Assembly (NCBI RefSeq): GCF_947495145.1
Contig: NZ_CANLXP010000021.1
Span: 1 to 60,001, forward strand
Direction: 5' to 3'
DNA from: an uncultured Arthrobacter sp.
GTDB taxonomy: Bacteria; Actinomycetota; Actinomycetes; Actinomycetales; Micrococcaceae
DNA: 60,001 nt
Position numbers and translations under genes: made by a program. The stretch's first letter is position 1; each line of letters opens with the position of its first letter. Below are positions 8,258 through 15,990 of this stretch, one piece after another. The notes beneath the pieces were generated by a model, which was not told the DNA's origin, did not search any database, and worked only from the letters and a program-made list of their open reading frames with translations.

Positions 8258-8605
8258 CTACGGACAGGCCTTTGAATCCTCAACCCTGCACGGGGTAACG
8301 ATCGAATAAAGCACAACCGTTTGCCGAAGTGGCCGGACACGACAGTGGGCCAGTTGCTCCTGAACGAAGGCGAACGCAATCCAAATGCCAGCGGCCAGGG
8401 TGCCTACCGTTGGGAGTGCAGGTGGACTCCCAAGCATTTCTCCTGGAAGTGACTCGATGATGAGCGAAACAGCAAAGAGGATGACGCTGATGTAGAGAGC
8501 GGTGAAAGCGGCTAGGCTTCCCGCACCGAAGTGAGCGGCACGGGTACGTAGCAAAAGCAGATCCTCGAACTGTTGTTCATCGTTCAACGTCAGGAACCTA
8601 CGCAC
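8258..8605 (-). CDS. small two-span membrane protein, unknown
   Basis: 115 aa with two hydrophobic segments (about 30-52 and 66-84) and a short basic tail containing two cysteines. No family was recognised. It lies 41 bp upstream of the secreted precursor on the same strand, so it may be co-transcribed and could be an immunity or accessory protein. A perfect ribosome site (AGGAGGTG) overlaps the GTG used here, so the true start is uncertain. A few codons further in (a CTG or TTG) would be better spaced. Confidence 0.5.
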   Translation of the reverse strand: MRRFLTLNDEQQFEDLLLLRTRAAHFGAGSLAAFTALYISVILFAVSLIIESLPGEMLGSPPALPTVGTLAAGIWIAFAFVQEQLAHCRVRPLRQTVVLYSIVTPCRVEDSKACP

Positions 8606-8706
8606 CTCCTGTGGGATTACCTCTGGGAAACGTCGCGAGCGAAGACTTCTGCGGGTAAAGAATGCACGACGATCAGCCTAAACCGATCATCAGTTCGGCC
8701 CAGCTA

Positions 8707-9111
8707 TTACGTTGAGCAAGGGCCACGCGCCTGTCGGTGTCTATCGCTCTCCACGCGGTAGGAGGGGCGCGATTCGGGCAAGGGTTGCTTGGCTACCGGG
8801 CTCCTCATAGCCGCCAGGTTGTCGCAAGCATTCTCAAGGTCTGCAGCATCCCAGTAATCCTGCCCGGGCTTTGAGAATAGAACGGCTTGCACCACCGCAG
8901 CACCATATCGCTGAGCAAGCGCAGCTTCGTGCTCGTGGCAGCAGTGCACGAACGCTGCACCTGCAACCTCCGATAAAGAGGCTGCCGCCTTATTCACTAG
9001 GGGCAGCAGTGCCTCCGATTCATTGTTGTAGCCGGCTAACAGACACTTCGGAAAGGGAGTCATGATTTCAGCTTGACCAAGGGGCTGAACCTCGTGGGGG
9101 ACGCGGTACAT
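8707..9111 (-). CDS. hypothetical protein, unknown
   Basis: 134 aa, soluble, with no signal or membrane span. The middle contains a His/Cys-rich stretch, AFVHCCHEHEAAL (about residues 54-66), that could bind metal. Otherwise no family is recognisable. The ATG at 9111 and the one at 9063 (start MTPFPKCLL) both lack a clear ribosome site. It sits inside the inserted segment, about 100 bp upstream of the small membrane gene and about 110 bp downstream of the metallophosphoesterase. It could be a decayed gene. Confidence 0.35.
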   Translation of the reverse strand: MYRVPHEVQPLGQAEIMTPFPKCLLAGYNNESEALLPLVNKAAASLSEVAGAAFVHCCHEHEAALAQRYGAAVVQAVLFSKPGQDYWDAADLENACDNLAAMRSPVAKQPLPESRPSYRVESDRHRQARGPCST

Positions 9112-9221
9112 CGTGTCGCCGCGAGTTAGGACCGGGGCAGAGCGCCCCTGTGACTGTTAGCTAGCAATGGCGGTTAATCGCAGCTTCGATTGGCGGTTCT
9201 GTTGTCCCGCGAACGGATCTT

Positions 9222-9986
9222 TCAGCGGGACGGTCGTCCGTCTCTGGGTCCAAATATTGTAAGGGCATCAGTATCACTGGCAGGCCGGCGGACTGCTTCC
9301 TCTAGCCATTCCGAAACCTGTGGGAAGGTTGAATGAGAAGTAATTTCGTCGATGAGCTGGTTGGCGTCGATGACTGTTCGGGCGAAAGTCGCAGCACCGT
9401 CGTGGAGCAATGCCCAGTGTGCACCGGGCCTACCGTAGGGAAGTCCAACGCTGCCGGGATTGATCACCATTCGATTGACGGCGAGACGCATGAACGGCAT
9501 GTGTGTGTGCCCGCAGACAATCGTCTCGACCTCGGCTGGCACGTCCTGCAGAACCTGCTCCCAACGTTCTACTCGGCTGTCGACGAGGACGACCTCCTCA
9601 TCGTCGCGAGGAGTGGCGTGGCAGAACAAGACGGGACCAAAGCCCTGCACATTCAGGATTAGGCGCTCGGGCATTCCAGCTAACAGTTGGATATGAGCGG
9701 GCGACAGTTGAGCGGCTCCCCACACCGATAATGGATCATCGTCGAGGCCGACACTGATACCTTGAGCCATCTGCATGAGCTCTCGATCGGCGTTTCCGCG
9801 GATAAGAACCGCGCGGTCTCCGAGTTCCATCAGTCGGTCTAGCACTTCAGTGGGCTGTGGCCCCCAAGTGTGGTCGCCGGCAACGACTATCAAATCAGCA
9901 GCTTGCACGGCGGGCTCCGCGAGAACCCGGTCCAGGGCGGGAAGCATCCCATGGATGTCGGAAAGTACGGCGATGTTGGTCGTCAT
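9222..9986 (-). CDS. calcineurin-like metallophosphoesterase (YfcE/MJ0936-like)
   Basis: 254 aa, cytoplasmic. The dimetal phosphoesterase motifs are present in order: SDIHGMLPAL (D-x-H, about 9-18), VAGDHTWGP (GD, about 34-42), IRGNADREL (GN-x-D) and CGHTHMPF (GHTH, about 158-165), with VINPGSVGLP after it as in YfcE-type phosphodiesterases. These hydrolyse phosphodiesters or phosphomonoesters; the natural substrate is not deducible. It is the most upstream gene of the inserted segment, 117 bp from the right-hand 16-bp repeat. Confidence 0.85.
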   Translation of the reverse strand: MTTNIAVLSDIHGMLPALDRVLAEPAVQAADLIVVAGDHTWGPQPTEVLDRLMELGDRAVLIRGNADRELMQMAQGISVGLDDDPLSVWGAAQLSPAHIQLLAGMPERLILNVQGFGPVLFCHATPRDDEEVVLVDSRVERWEQVLQDVPAEVETIVCGHTHMPFMRLAVNRMVINPGSVGLPYGRPGAHWALLHDGAATFARTVIDANQLIDEITSHSTFPQVSEWLEEAVRRPASDTDALTIFGPRDGRPSR

Positions 9987-10062
9987 GCCCCTATCCTGCC
10001 TGACCCATACCCCTACCCCTCCAGCTAGGCCACCGCGTAAGAGGAACGCTCAACGCGACAGT

Positions 10063-10118
10063 TCCCATGTGGGTCCGTGACCGAAAACTCCCATGCGGGT
10101 CCGTGACCGAAAACGATG
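10063..10118. repeat. short tandem repeat array at the right edge of the insert
   Basis: A 26-bp unit at 10077-10102 begins GTGACCGAAAAC and ends GGGTCC. It is preceded by most of another unit (10063-10076, TCCCATGTGGGTCC) and followed by the 16-bp boundary repeat, which starts with the same 12 bases. The 12-mer GTGACCGAAAAC therefore occurs at 4970, 10077 and 10103. Such an array at one end of an insert is what recombinase arm-type or repeated core sites look like. Confidence 0.7.
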
Positions 10119-10130
10119 CTCAACGCCCAT
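10103..10130 (-). pseudogene. 5' fragment of the split TraR/DksA-type gene
   Basis: On the minus strand a strong ribosome site (GGGAGGG, 5 bases before the start) is followed by ATG at 10130 and codons M-G-V-E-H-R-F-R-S, the last five within the 16-bp repeat. Past 10103 the frame enters inserted DNA and stops within about 15 codons. Joined to 4985-4647 it would give the complete zinc-finger protein. The gene's promoter must lie in the 86 bp before the divergent glycolipid-binding-like gene. Confidence 0.8.
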
Positions 10131-10216
10131 CTACCCTCCCGGAATTCGACGATGGGTCGGATCCTACTCGCTGCGTCCTCTGGCGCGCCGCCCCCACCGC
10201 TCCATAAGGTGAGCGA

Positions 10217-10849
10217 ATGGAGAATCAACTGCATACGAGTTTGCTGCACACCTGGCAGGGCATCGACGATCCGGGGCGTCTCGACTCCGCGACCATCAAT
10301 CTTGAGCCTGGCCGTTTGAGCGCGCACGGTACTTCCCGGACTGATTCGTATGCCTCGAGCTGGGCGTTAACCACCACGGACGGCTGGGTAACCCGCCGTC
10401 TCACCGCAACAGTGCACGGTCATGGATGGAGCCGGCACCTTGAGCTGGAACGCGATGACGACGGCGCGTGGACAAGCACCAGCTCCAGTGCAGGAGAGTG
10501 CAACCTCCCTGCTCCCGGTATTGAAGATCCCTCCGCGCTGACGGGAGCCCTCGACTGCGACCTCGGCCTCTGCCCGGTCACCAACACCATGCCCATCCTT
10601 CGGCTCAACCTGCAGTCGGAGGAGTTGGCCCCGGCGGATGAGACCTCCATGGTGATGGCTTGTGTGGAGGTTCCCAGCCTCCGCGTGGTGCGCAGCAGCC
10701 AGATGTACAGCCACTTGCGCTCGGCCGACGATGACCGCAACGGTGTTGTCCTCTACAGCTCGGACAACCATGGCTTCACCGCTGAACTGCAGATCGACAG
10801 CGACGGGATTGTCCTCGACTATCCGGGACTGGCCACCCGGATCCGCTAA
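10217..10849 (+). CDS. putative glycolipid-binding family protein
   Basis: 210 aa, no signal peptide. The pattern of a short beta-rich protein with WALTTTDGWVTRRLTATV, LELERDDDGAW and a central LDCDLGLCPVTNTMPILR matches the putative glycolipid-binding family (Pfam PF06475), known from Pseudomonas and actinobacteria. No enzymatic residues are evident and no biological role has been firmly set. The ATG at 10217 follows AAGGTGAG. It faces away from the disrupted zinc-finger gene. Family recognition is from memory of the CDxxLGxxPxTNTxPxxR-type core. Confidence 0.7.
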   Translation: MENQLHTSLLHTWQGIDDPGRLDSATINLEPGRLSAHGTSRTDSYASSWALTTTDGWVTRRLTATVHGHGWSRHLELERDDDGAWTSTSSSAGECNLPAPGIEDPSALTGALDCDLGLCPVTNTMPILRLNLQSEELAPADETSMVMACVEVPSLRVVRSSQMYSHLRSADDDRNGVVLYSSDNHGFTAELQIDSDGIVLDYPGLATRIR

Positions 10850-10908
10850 GTTTCGGTAACTTTTCTCACGATTCAGCGGCAGATCCAGCGCTGCACCTAA
10901 CACAGTTT

Positions 10909-10935
10909 CCACCGTGAGTACAGGGGCTACGGTGG
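10909..10935 (+). promoter_or_regulatory. hairpin that hides the ribosome site of the BCCT gene
   Basis: CCACCGT (10909-10915) can pair with ACGGTGG (10929-10935), and the second arm is the Shine-Dalgarno-like sequence of the transporter whose ATG is at 10940. The mRNA could fold so that translation starts only when the stem opens. This is a sequence observation; a control function is inference. Confidence 0.4.
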
Positions 10936-10939
10936 AATT

Positions 10940-12595
10940 ATGTCTGATTCTGTCCCTAATTCTGTCCTGCCCGAATCCGGGCCACCGGGTACGGGCACCG
11001 CTGAGGCACCTTCGAAGGGTGTCCTCGACCGTCCTGTCTTCTACACGTCCCTGGTGGTCGTGCTGGCGCTGGTAATCCTCGGTGTCGTTTTCCCCACCGG
11101 TTTCGCCGATGTCACCAGCAGTGTCCTCGATGGATTGGTAACCAACTTCTCCTGGGCCTTCGTGCTCACAGCCACAGGCTTTGTGGTGTTCGCGGCGTTC
11201 CTCGCGTTCAGCAAATACGGCCGCATCCGCCTCGGTGCTGACGATGAGAAGCCAGCCTTCTCGCGTGCGTCCTGGATTGCCATGATGTTCAGCGCCGGAA
11301 TGGGCATCGGCCTGATGTTCTACGGCGTCACCGAACCCATTTCCCATTACCTCACCCCGCCGGTCTCAGGCGTGGAACCGGGTACTGACGCCGCCGCCCG
11401 GCAGGCCATGAACTACACCCTTTTCCACTGGTCGCTGCATCCGTGGGCGATTTACGCCGTCGTGGGCCTGGCCCTCGCCTACTCTGCGTTCCGTAAGGGA
11501 CGCGGTATCGGCTTCAGCGCCGCGTTCGCCCCGCTGTTCCGGGGACGCACCAACATCAAGGCGCTGCGGGCGATCGACGTCTTCGCCATCTTCGCAACGC
11601 TGTTCGGCTCCGCCACCTCGCTGGGCCTCGGCGTTGTGCAGATCAACGGCGGCCTCACCGAGGTCTTCGGCATCGAAACGAACCTCTGGGTCCAGGTCGG
11701 GCTCATCGCCCTGTTGACCGTGTGCTTCGTGATCTCAGCCGTCAGCGGCATCTCCCGCGGCATCAAGTGGCTTTCCAACGGCAACATGATCGCCGCGCTG
11801 GTACTCCTTGCCTTCCTGTTCATCGTGGGGCCGACGGTCTTCATCCTCGAACTGATCCCCTCCGCCGCCGGAAACTACCTGTTCGCCCTTCCGCAGATGG
11901 CAACACGCACCGGAGCCTTCGGCGGCCAGGACTGGCTCTCCGCGTGGACCATCTTCTACTGGGCCTGGTGGGTTTCCTGGACCCCGTTCGTCGGATCCTT
12001 CCTCGCGAAGATCTCACGCGGCCGCACCATCCGTGAATTCATTCTGGGCGTCGTCGCCGTACCGAGCTTCGTCAGCCTGATCTGGTTCGGCGTCTGGGGA
12101 GGAACCGCGATCACCGCGCAGAACAACGGCGTGGACATCGCAGCAGCCAACGCGGAGAGCCAGGAGTCAGCAATGTTCGCTCTCCTCGCTGAGTACCCGC
12201 TGGCCTCCGTGACGGCGATCCTCGTGGTCCTGCTCGTAGCGGTGTTCTTCATCTCCGGAGCCGACGCCGCCTCAATCGTGTTGGGCTCACTCTCCTCCTT
12301 CGGTTCCGAAAACCCGAAGAAGTGGCTCACTATCCTGTGGGGCACCATGACCGGTGCGGTGGCCGCAGTCCTGCTGTTCATCGGGAGCCTCGGCGCACTG
12401 CAGACCCTGACCATCATCGCGGCAGCGCCCTTTGTGCTCATCATGGTGGGCCTGTGCGTGGCGCTGATGATGGACCTCTCAAAGGACCCGGCGATTGTCG
12501 GCGGGAAGCGCCGTCGTACTCCCCCTGCTTCGGCAGTTGAGCCGGAGCGCCAGGAGGAGGACCTCGGCACGGCTGAGGAAGCCGCCGCCAGGTAA
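10940..12595 (+). CDS. BCCT-family betaine/choline/carnitine transporter
   Basis: 551 aa with about twelve membrane spans. The family signatures are clear: SAGMGIGLMFYGVTEP (about 113-128) and WAWWVSWTPFVGSFLAKISRG (about 337-356, the substrate-binding Trp cluster). It imports quaternary amines with Na+ or H+, mostly for osmoprotection, as BetP does in Corynebacterium. The C-terminal tail (about 515-551) is charged (RQEEDLGTAEE), shorter than the osmosensing tail of BetP. The ATG at 10940 sits behind GGTGGA inside a small hairpin. A strong terminator follows the stop. Confidence 0.9.
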   Translation: MSDSVPNSVLPESGPPGTGTAEAPSKGVLDRPVFYTSLVVVLALVILGVVFPTGFADVTSSVLDGLVTNFSWAFVLTATGFVVFAAFLAFSKYGRIRLGADDEKPAFSRASWIAMMFSAGMGIGLMFYGVTEPISHYLTPPVSGVEPGTDAAARQAMNYTLFHWSLHPWAIYAVVGLALAYSAFRKGRGIGFSAAFAPLFRGRTNIKALRAIDVFAIFATLFGSATSLGLGVVQINGGLTEVFGIETNLWVQVGLIALLTVCFVISAVSGISRGIKWLSNGNMIAALVLLAFLFIVGPTVFILELIPSAAGNYLFALPQMATRTGAFGGQDWLSAWTIFYWAWWVSWTPFVGSFLAKISRGRTIREFILGVVAVPSFVSLIWFGVWGGTAITAQNNGVDIAAANAESQESAMFALLAEYPLASVTAILVVLLVAVFFISGADAASIVLGSLSSFGSENPKKWLTILWGTMTGAVAAVLLFIGSLGALQTLTIIAAAPFVLIMVGLCVALMMDLSKDPAIVGGKRRRTPPASAVEPERQEEDLGTAEEAAAR

Positions 12596-12614
12596 CAAGC
12601 AACGCATTCCGACG

Positions 12615-12650
12615 ACGACGCTCCCGCAGCTCAGGCTGCGGGAGCGTCGT
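12615..12650. terminator. bidirectional terminator between converging genes
   Basis: A 16-bp perfect stem (12615-12630 with 12635-12650, core GCTCCCGCAGC) and a 4-base loop lie between the BCCT stop and the stop of the sensor kinase on the other strand. The plus-strand side continues TGTTTGT. The position between two gene ends supports a shared terminator. Confidence 0.85.
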
Positions 12651-12676
12651 TGTTTGTGGAGCATGTGACGGCCGGG

Positions 12677-14377
12677 CTAGCGGCTGACATCACTGGTTGA
12701 CCTGCTGGCCTCCGAGTCGTTGCCACCCGGTTCGTCCGGCAACTCGAAGGTGAAGGTGGTGCCGCGGCCCAGTTCGCTGCGGCAATGAATCTTGCCGCCG
12801 TGTTCTTCGACGATCGAACGGACAATGGCCAGCCCAAGCCCGACGCCGGGAATCGCCGCCTCGCGCACAGCTGAGGTCCGGAAGAACTTGGAAAAGACCT
12901 CCGCGCTGTCTTCCGCGCTCATGCCCATGCCGCTGTCCTCCACTTCGCAAATCACTGAGCCGGGCATCTTTTGAGCGCGCACGGTGACGGTGCCTCCGGC
13001 GGGCGAGTACTTGACGGCGTTGGACAGCAGGTTGTCCAGCACCTGACCGATCCGCGCCGGGTCGCACCGTGTGATCGTTCCTGCCGGAACATCATTGATC
13101 ACATCGACGCCGGCTTCCTTGCCCCGCGCAGCGATCGCACCCACTGATTCCTGTGCTATCTCGGCAAGATCGGCGTCCACGGGCGATACTTCCGGCGGGC
13201 CGGATGCTGCAGTGAGCAGGTCGTCAACGAGCCTGCGAAGACGCGTCACGTTGCGGCCGATAACCCCGAGTCCGGTCACGATCTCCTTCGGCGGCTCTTC
13301 GTCGAGCATCATTTCGAGGTAGCCGACGATAACCGTCAGCGGAGTGCGCAGCTCGTGCGAGACCATCGCCACGAACTCCTCCTTGGCATTCAGTGCGTTG
13401 ACAAGCTCGGTGACATCGTTGAAGGCGACGACGGCGCCTTCACGTTTACCGCCCTCGTCCAGCATGACGCGGGCTGAGGCTGACAGGACCCGCTGATTCT
13501 CTCCTACACCGATCCGGATGAGGTAGTCGGAGAATGTTTCGCCCGCGACCGCCCGGTGCGCAGGGCGCTCGTCAGCCGGGATGGGCGTGACGCCGTCGGG
13601 TCGGAACAGCAGGAGGTCCTGTTCGGCCGCATCCTCGACTCCCTCAGGCAACCCGATCCGGTGAACCTCGCGCTGCCGGCGGTTGAACAGGATGTCGTGT
13701 CCGTCCTGGTCGATGGCAAGCAGACCGACGTCGACCGTGTTCACCGTCGCATTGAGCAGCCGCTCCCGCTGCGCGCTGCGCTGGAGGATCTGCTGCAGGG
13801 CGTGGTCTTTCTCCTGCATGGCCTTCTGCTGGTCCATCATGCTGGCGGTCATGACACGGATCGTCACCGCGATCCCGAAAATGATGGTGGGTGTCAGGGC
13901 TGATTGGGTGAGGTCGGATACGCTGACGCCGGCATCCGTGGCGAAAAGTGGAGCCCAGATCATCGCAAACGGGCCAATAAGGCTTAGCGAAAGGCACAGC
14001 CGCGGGTACAGGCCCGAAGCCGACAACCACAGGACCGGGAACACCGCCATGAGCCCGATCCCGAGGACCTCCGTGCCGGAACCGAAACGCAATAGTGCGA
14101 TCGGCACAAAATCCAGCACGGGGATGATGAGGAACATGCCGTAAGGCAGCCGATCCCACGGGATGACGGCGCAGAGCACAAGCAGCACGCCGCTCAGGAT
14201 CATTCCCCACTGGAACGCCGCACTCGCCCACACGACCGGGTGGAGGAAGATGCTCCCGACCGCCAGCAGCGCCGTCGTGATGGAGAGCGGCGCCTGACTG
14301 AGCAGCACCCGGGACCGCATCGACATCTCGTGGAACTTCCGGGTGTTGAACGTCAGATACGACAGGACATTGTCCAT
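12677..14377 (-). CDS. PAS-containing membrane sensor histidine kinase
   Basis: 566 aa. Residues 25-170 hold about six membrane spans; then a coiled linker (MDQQKAMQEKDHALQQIL), a PAS region (about 200-315), a HisKA dimerisation helix with the phospho-acceptor in VSHELRTPL (His about 341), and a HATPase domain with N-box DNLLSNAVKYSP, G1 DSGMGM and G2 GVGLGLAIV. The ATG at 14377 has GGAG upstream; a TTG at 14422 would add 15 residues and is less likely. No response regulator is adjacent, so its partner lies elsewhere. The terminator and the opposite strand separate it from the BCCT transporter. Confidence 0.85.
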   Translation of the reverse strand: MDNVLSYLTFNTRKFHEMSMRSRVLLSQAPLSITTALLAVGSIFLHPVVWASAAFQWGMILSGVLLVLCAVIPWDRLPYGMFLIIPVLDFVPIALLRFGSGTEVLGIGLMAVFPVLWLSASGLYPRLCLSLSLIGPFAMIWAPLFATDAGVSVSDLTQSALTPTIIFGIAVTIRVMTASMMDQQKAMQEKDHALQQILQRSAQRERLLNATVNTVDVGLLAIDQDGHDILFNRRQREVHRIGLPEGVEDAAEQDLLLFRPDGVTPIPADERPAHRAVAGETFSDYLIRIGVGENQRVLSASARVMLDEGGKREGAVVAFNDVTELVNALNAKEEFVAMVSHELRTPLTVIVGYLEMMLDEEPPKEIVTGLGVIGRNVTRLRRLVDDLLTAASGPPEVSPVDADLAEIAQESVGAIAARGKEAGVDVINDVPAGTITRCDPARIGQVLDNLLSNAVKYSPAGGTVTVRAQKMPGSVICEVEDSGMGMSAEDSAEVFSKFFRTSAVREAAIPGVGLGLAIVRSIVEEHGGKIHCRSELGRGTTFTFELPDEPGGNDSEASRSTSDVSR

Positions 14378-14482
14378 GGTGGCTGGTGCTCCTAACACTC
14401 CGGGCAGTTCCGACACTGCCAACTCTATAGAGCCATACCAGTTACCCTGATCGCCCGCCGGTGAAAGCCATAATTGTGGCGC

Positions 14483-15940
14483 TCAAGCGTCAGCCTGTGC
14501 TCCCACCTGCACGCTTCGGGAAACCGACACCATGTCCTCGCGCGGCACCACCTTGATGCGTTCGCGCACAATGCCGTCAATCTCTGTAGCGGCGTCCCCC
14601 AACCCGCGCTCGTGCGCATCGAGTGCCAGCCAGCCCTCCCAGGTGGTGAACTGCACGCCGCGCTCGTTCAGAAGTTCGACGACGGCGTCGTCCGCCGGTG
14701 CTGCAGTTGCCGGCAGGTTCTCGAGGTCCTCCAACAGGTAGGTGACGGTTTCCAGTGCGTCCCCCTTGGTGTGTCCGATGAGTCCGACCGGTCCGCGCTT
14801 GATCCAGCCCGTGGCATACACGCCCGGCACATGGGTGCCGGAGGCGTCCAGTACCCGGCCGCCGTCGTTCGGGATGACACCGCGGCGGTGGTCGAACTCC
14901 ACCTCCGGCAGGGCTGAGCCGAAGTAACCCACCGCACGGTAGACCGCCTGGACGGGGTAGTCGATGAACTCGCCGGTGCCCACGGCATTGCCGGTTCCGT
15001 CGAGTGCGGTGCGTTCGAACTTGATGCCGGTGACCTTGCCGTCCTCACCGAGAACCTCCACGGGATTGTGGAGGAAATGCAGGTGGAGCCGGCGTGAGGC
15101 GGTGAAGTCGGCCGGGTCCTCGGGCTGCTCTGCAATCCAGTTGGTCAGTGTGCCAACCATGGTCTTGGTCTGGTTGTTCGTCTGGATCTGGCGGTCGGAC
15201 TCGGCGTCGAACTCGAAGTCCTCCGGGTAGAGCACGATGTCGACGTCCCGTGAGTGGGACAGTTCCCGCAATTCCAGCGGCGTGAACTTCACCTGGGCCG
15301 GCCCACGGCGGCCGAACACGTGGACGTCCGTTACGGGTGAGTTCTTGAGGCCGGCGTAAACGTTGTCGGGGATCTCGGTGACGAGCAGGTCCTCGGCGTG
15401 CTTGGAGAGTACGCGTGCAACGTCAAGGGCAACATTCCCGTTGCCGATGACAGCGATTTCCTTTGCGTCGAGCGGCCACTCGCGTGGAACGTCCGGATGC
15501 CCGTCGTACCAGGAGACGAAGTCCGCCCCGCCGAAGGAGCCCTCAAGCTCGATGCCAGGGATGTTGAGGTCCGCGTCCAGAAGAGCGCCGGTAGCAAAGA
15601 TGATGGCGTCGTAATGCGTGCGGAGGTCTTCCAGCGTGAGGTCCGTGCCGTACTCAACGTTGCCGAAGAAGCGGATGTCACCGCGGTCCAGGACCTTGTG
15701 CAGGGCGTTGACTATGCCCTTGATGCGCGGGTGGTCGGGGGCCACGCCGTAGCGGATGAGTCCGTAGGGCGCGGGGTAGCGATCGTAGAGGTCGATGCTG
15801 ACCGTCAGCTCGCCCGAGGCTACGGGCGCGGACTTGGTAAGGATGTCGGCAGCGTAGACCCCGGCCGGACCGGAGCCGACGACGGCGACGCGCAGCGGGC
15901 GCTGGGAGGCGCCGCGGAAGAAGGTAGGAGGTTGAGACAC
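14483..15940 (-). CDS. fprA: ferredoxin/flavodoxin--NADP+ reductase (adrenodoxin reductase type)
   Basis: 485 aa, FAD-dependent. The N-terminus has the dinucleotide fold VAVVGSGPAGVYAADIL (about 18-34), followed by DRYPAPYGLIRYGVAPDHP, typical of FprA/adrenodoxin reductases. The NADPH-binding region is AVIGNGNVALDVARVL (about 160-175), and a late GWIKRGPVGLIGHTKGDA completes the FAD site. It passes electrons from NADPH to ferredoxin. As the last gene of the sulfate reduction run (50 bp after siroheme synthase) it most likely feeds the ferredoxin-dependent sulfite reductase, as fpr2 does in the corynebacterial cys cluster. Confidence 0.9.
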   Translation of the reverse strand: MSQPPTFFRGASQRPLRVAVVGSGPAGVYAADILTKSAPVASGELTVSIDLYDRYPAPYGLIRYGVAPDHPRIKGIVNALHKVLDRGDIRFFGNVEYGTDLTLEDLRTHYDAIIFATGALLDADLNIPGIELEGSFGGADFVSWYDGHPDVPREWPLDAKEIAVIGNGNVALDVARVLSKHAEDLLVTEIPDNVYAGLKNSPVTDVHVFGRRGPAQVKFTPLELRELSHSRDVDIVLYPEDFEFDAESDRQIQTNNQTKTMVGTLTNWIAEQPEDPADFTASRRLHLHFLHNPVEVLGEDGKVTGIKFERTALDGTGNAVGTGEFIDYPVQAVYRAVGYFGSALPEVEFDHRRGVIPNDGGRVLDASGTHVPGVYATGWIKRGPVGLIGHTKGDALETVTYLLEDLENLPATAAPADDAVVELLNERGVQFTTWEGWLALDAHERGLGDAATEIDGIVRERIKVVPREDMVSVSRSVQVGAQADA

Positions 15941-15990
15941 GGCTGTGTTCCTTTGCTGTGATGTGGTGTGTGGGAGGACTGAAGGAGCGG

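Larger units (their letters stand above)
4970..10118. mobile_element. about 5.1-kb inserted segment splitting a TraR/DksA-like gene
   Basis: The segment is bounded by identical 16-bp direct repeats, and on each side lies one part of the same zinc-finger gene in the same reading frame. Removing one repeat plus the interior (5133 bp) restores a 116-codon ORF with a strong ribosome site. Inside are seven genes, all on the minus strand: a metallophosphoesterase, two small unknown proteins, a secreted precursor, an ABC ATPase and two membrane proteins. No integrase or transposase is visible. The segment is either mobilised in trans, the remnant of a larger element, or was captured by recombination between repeats. 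Hand counts of a few 60-base lines gave slightly lower G+C inside than outside, which is only weak support. Confidence 0.75.

Noticed and set aside
4986..10102. Integrase or transposase within the inserted segment
   Set aside because: All frames of reasonable size were considered; none shows a recombinase or DDE motif.
10367..11347. 326-aa minus-strand frame across the glycolipid-binding-like and BCCT genes
   Set aside because: Crosses two gene starts and the promoter between them; composition is that of an antisense shadow.
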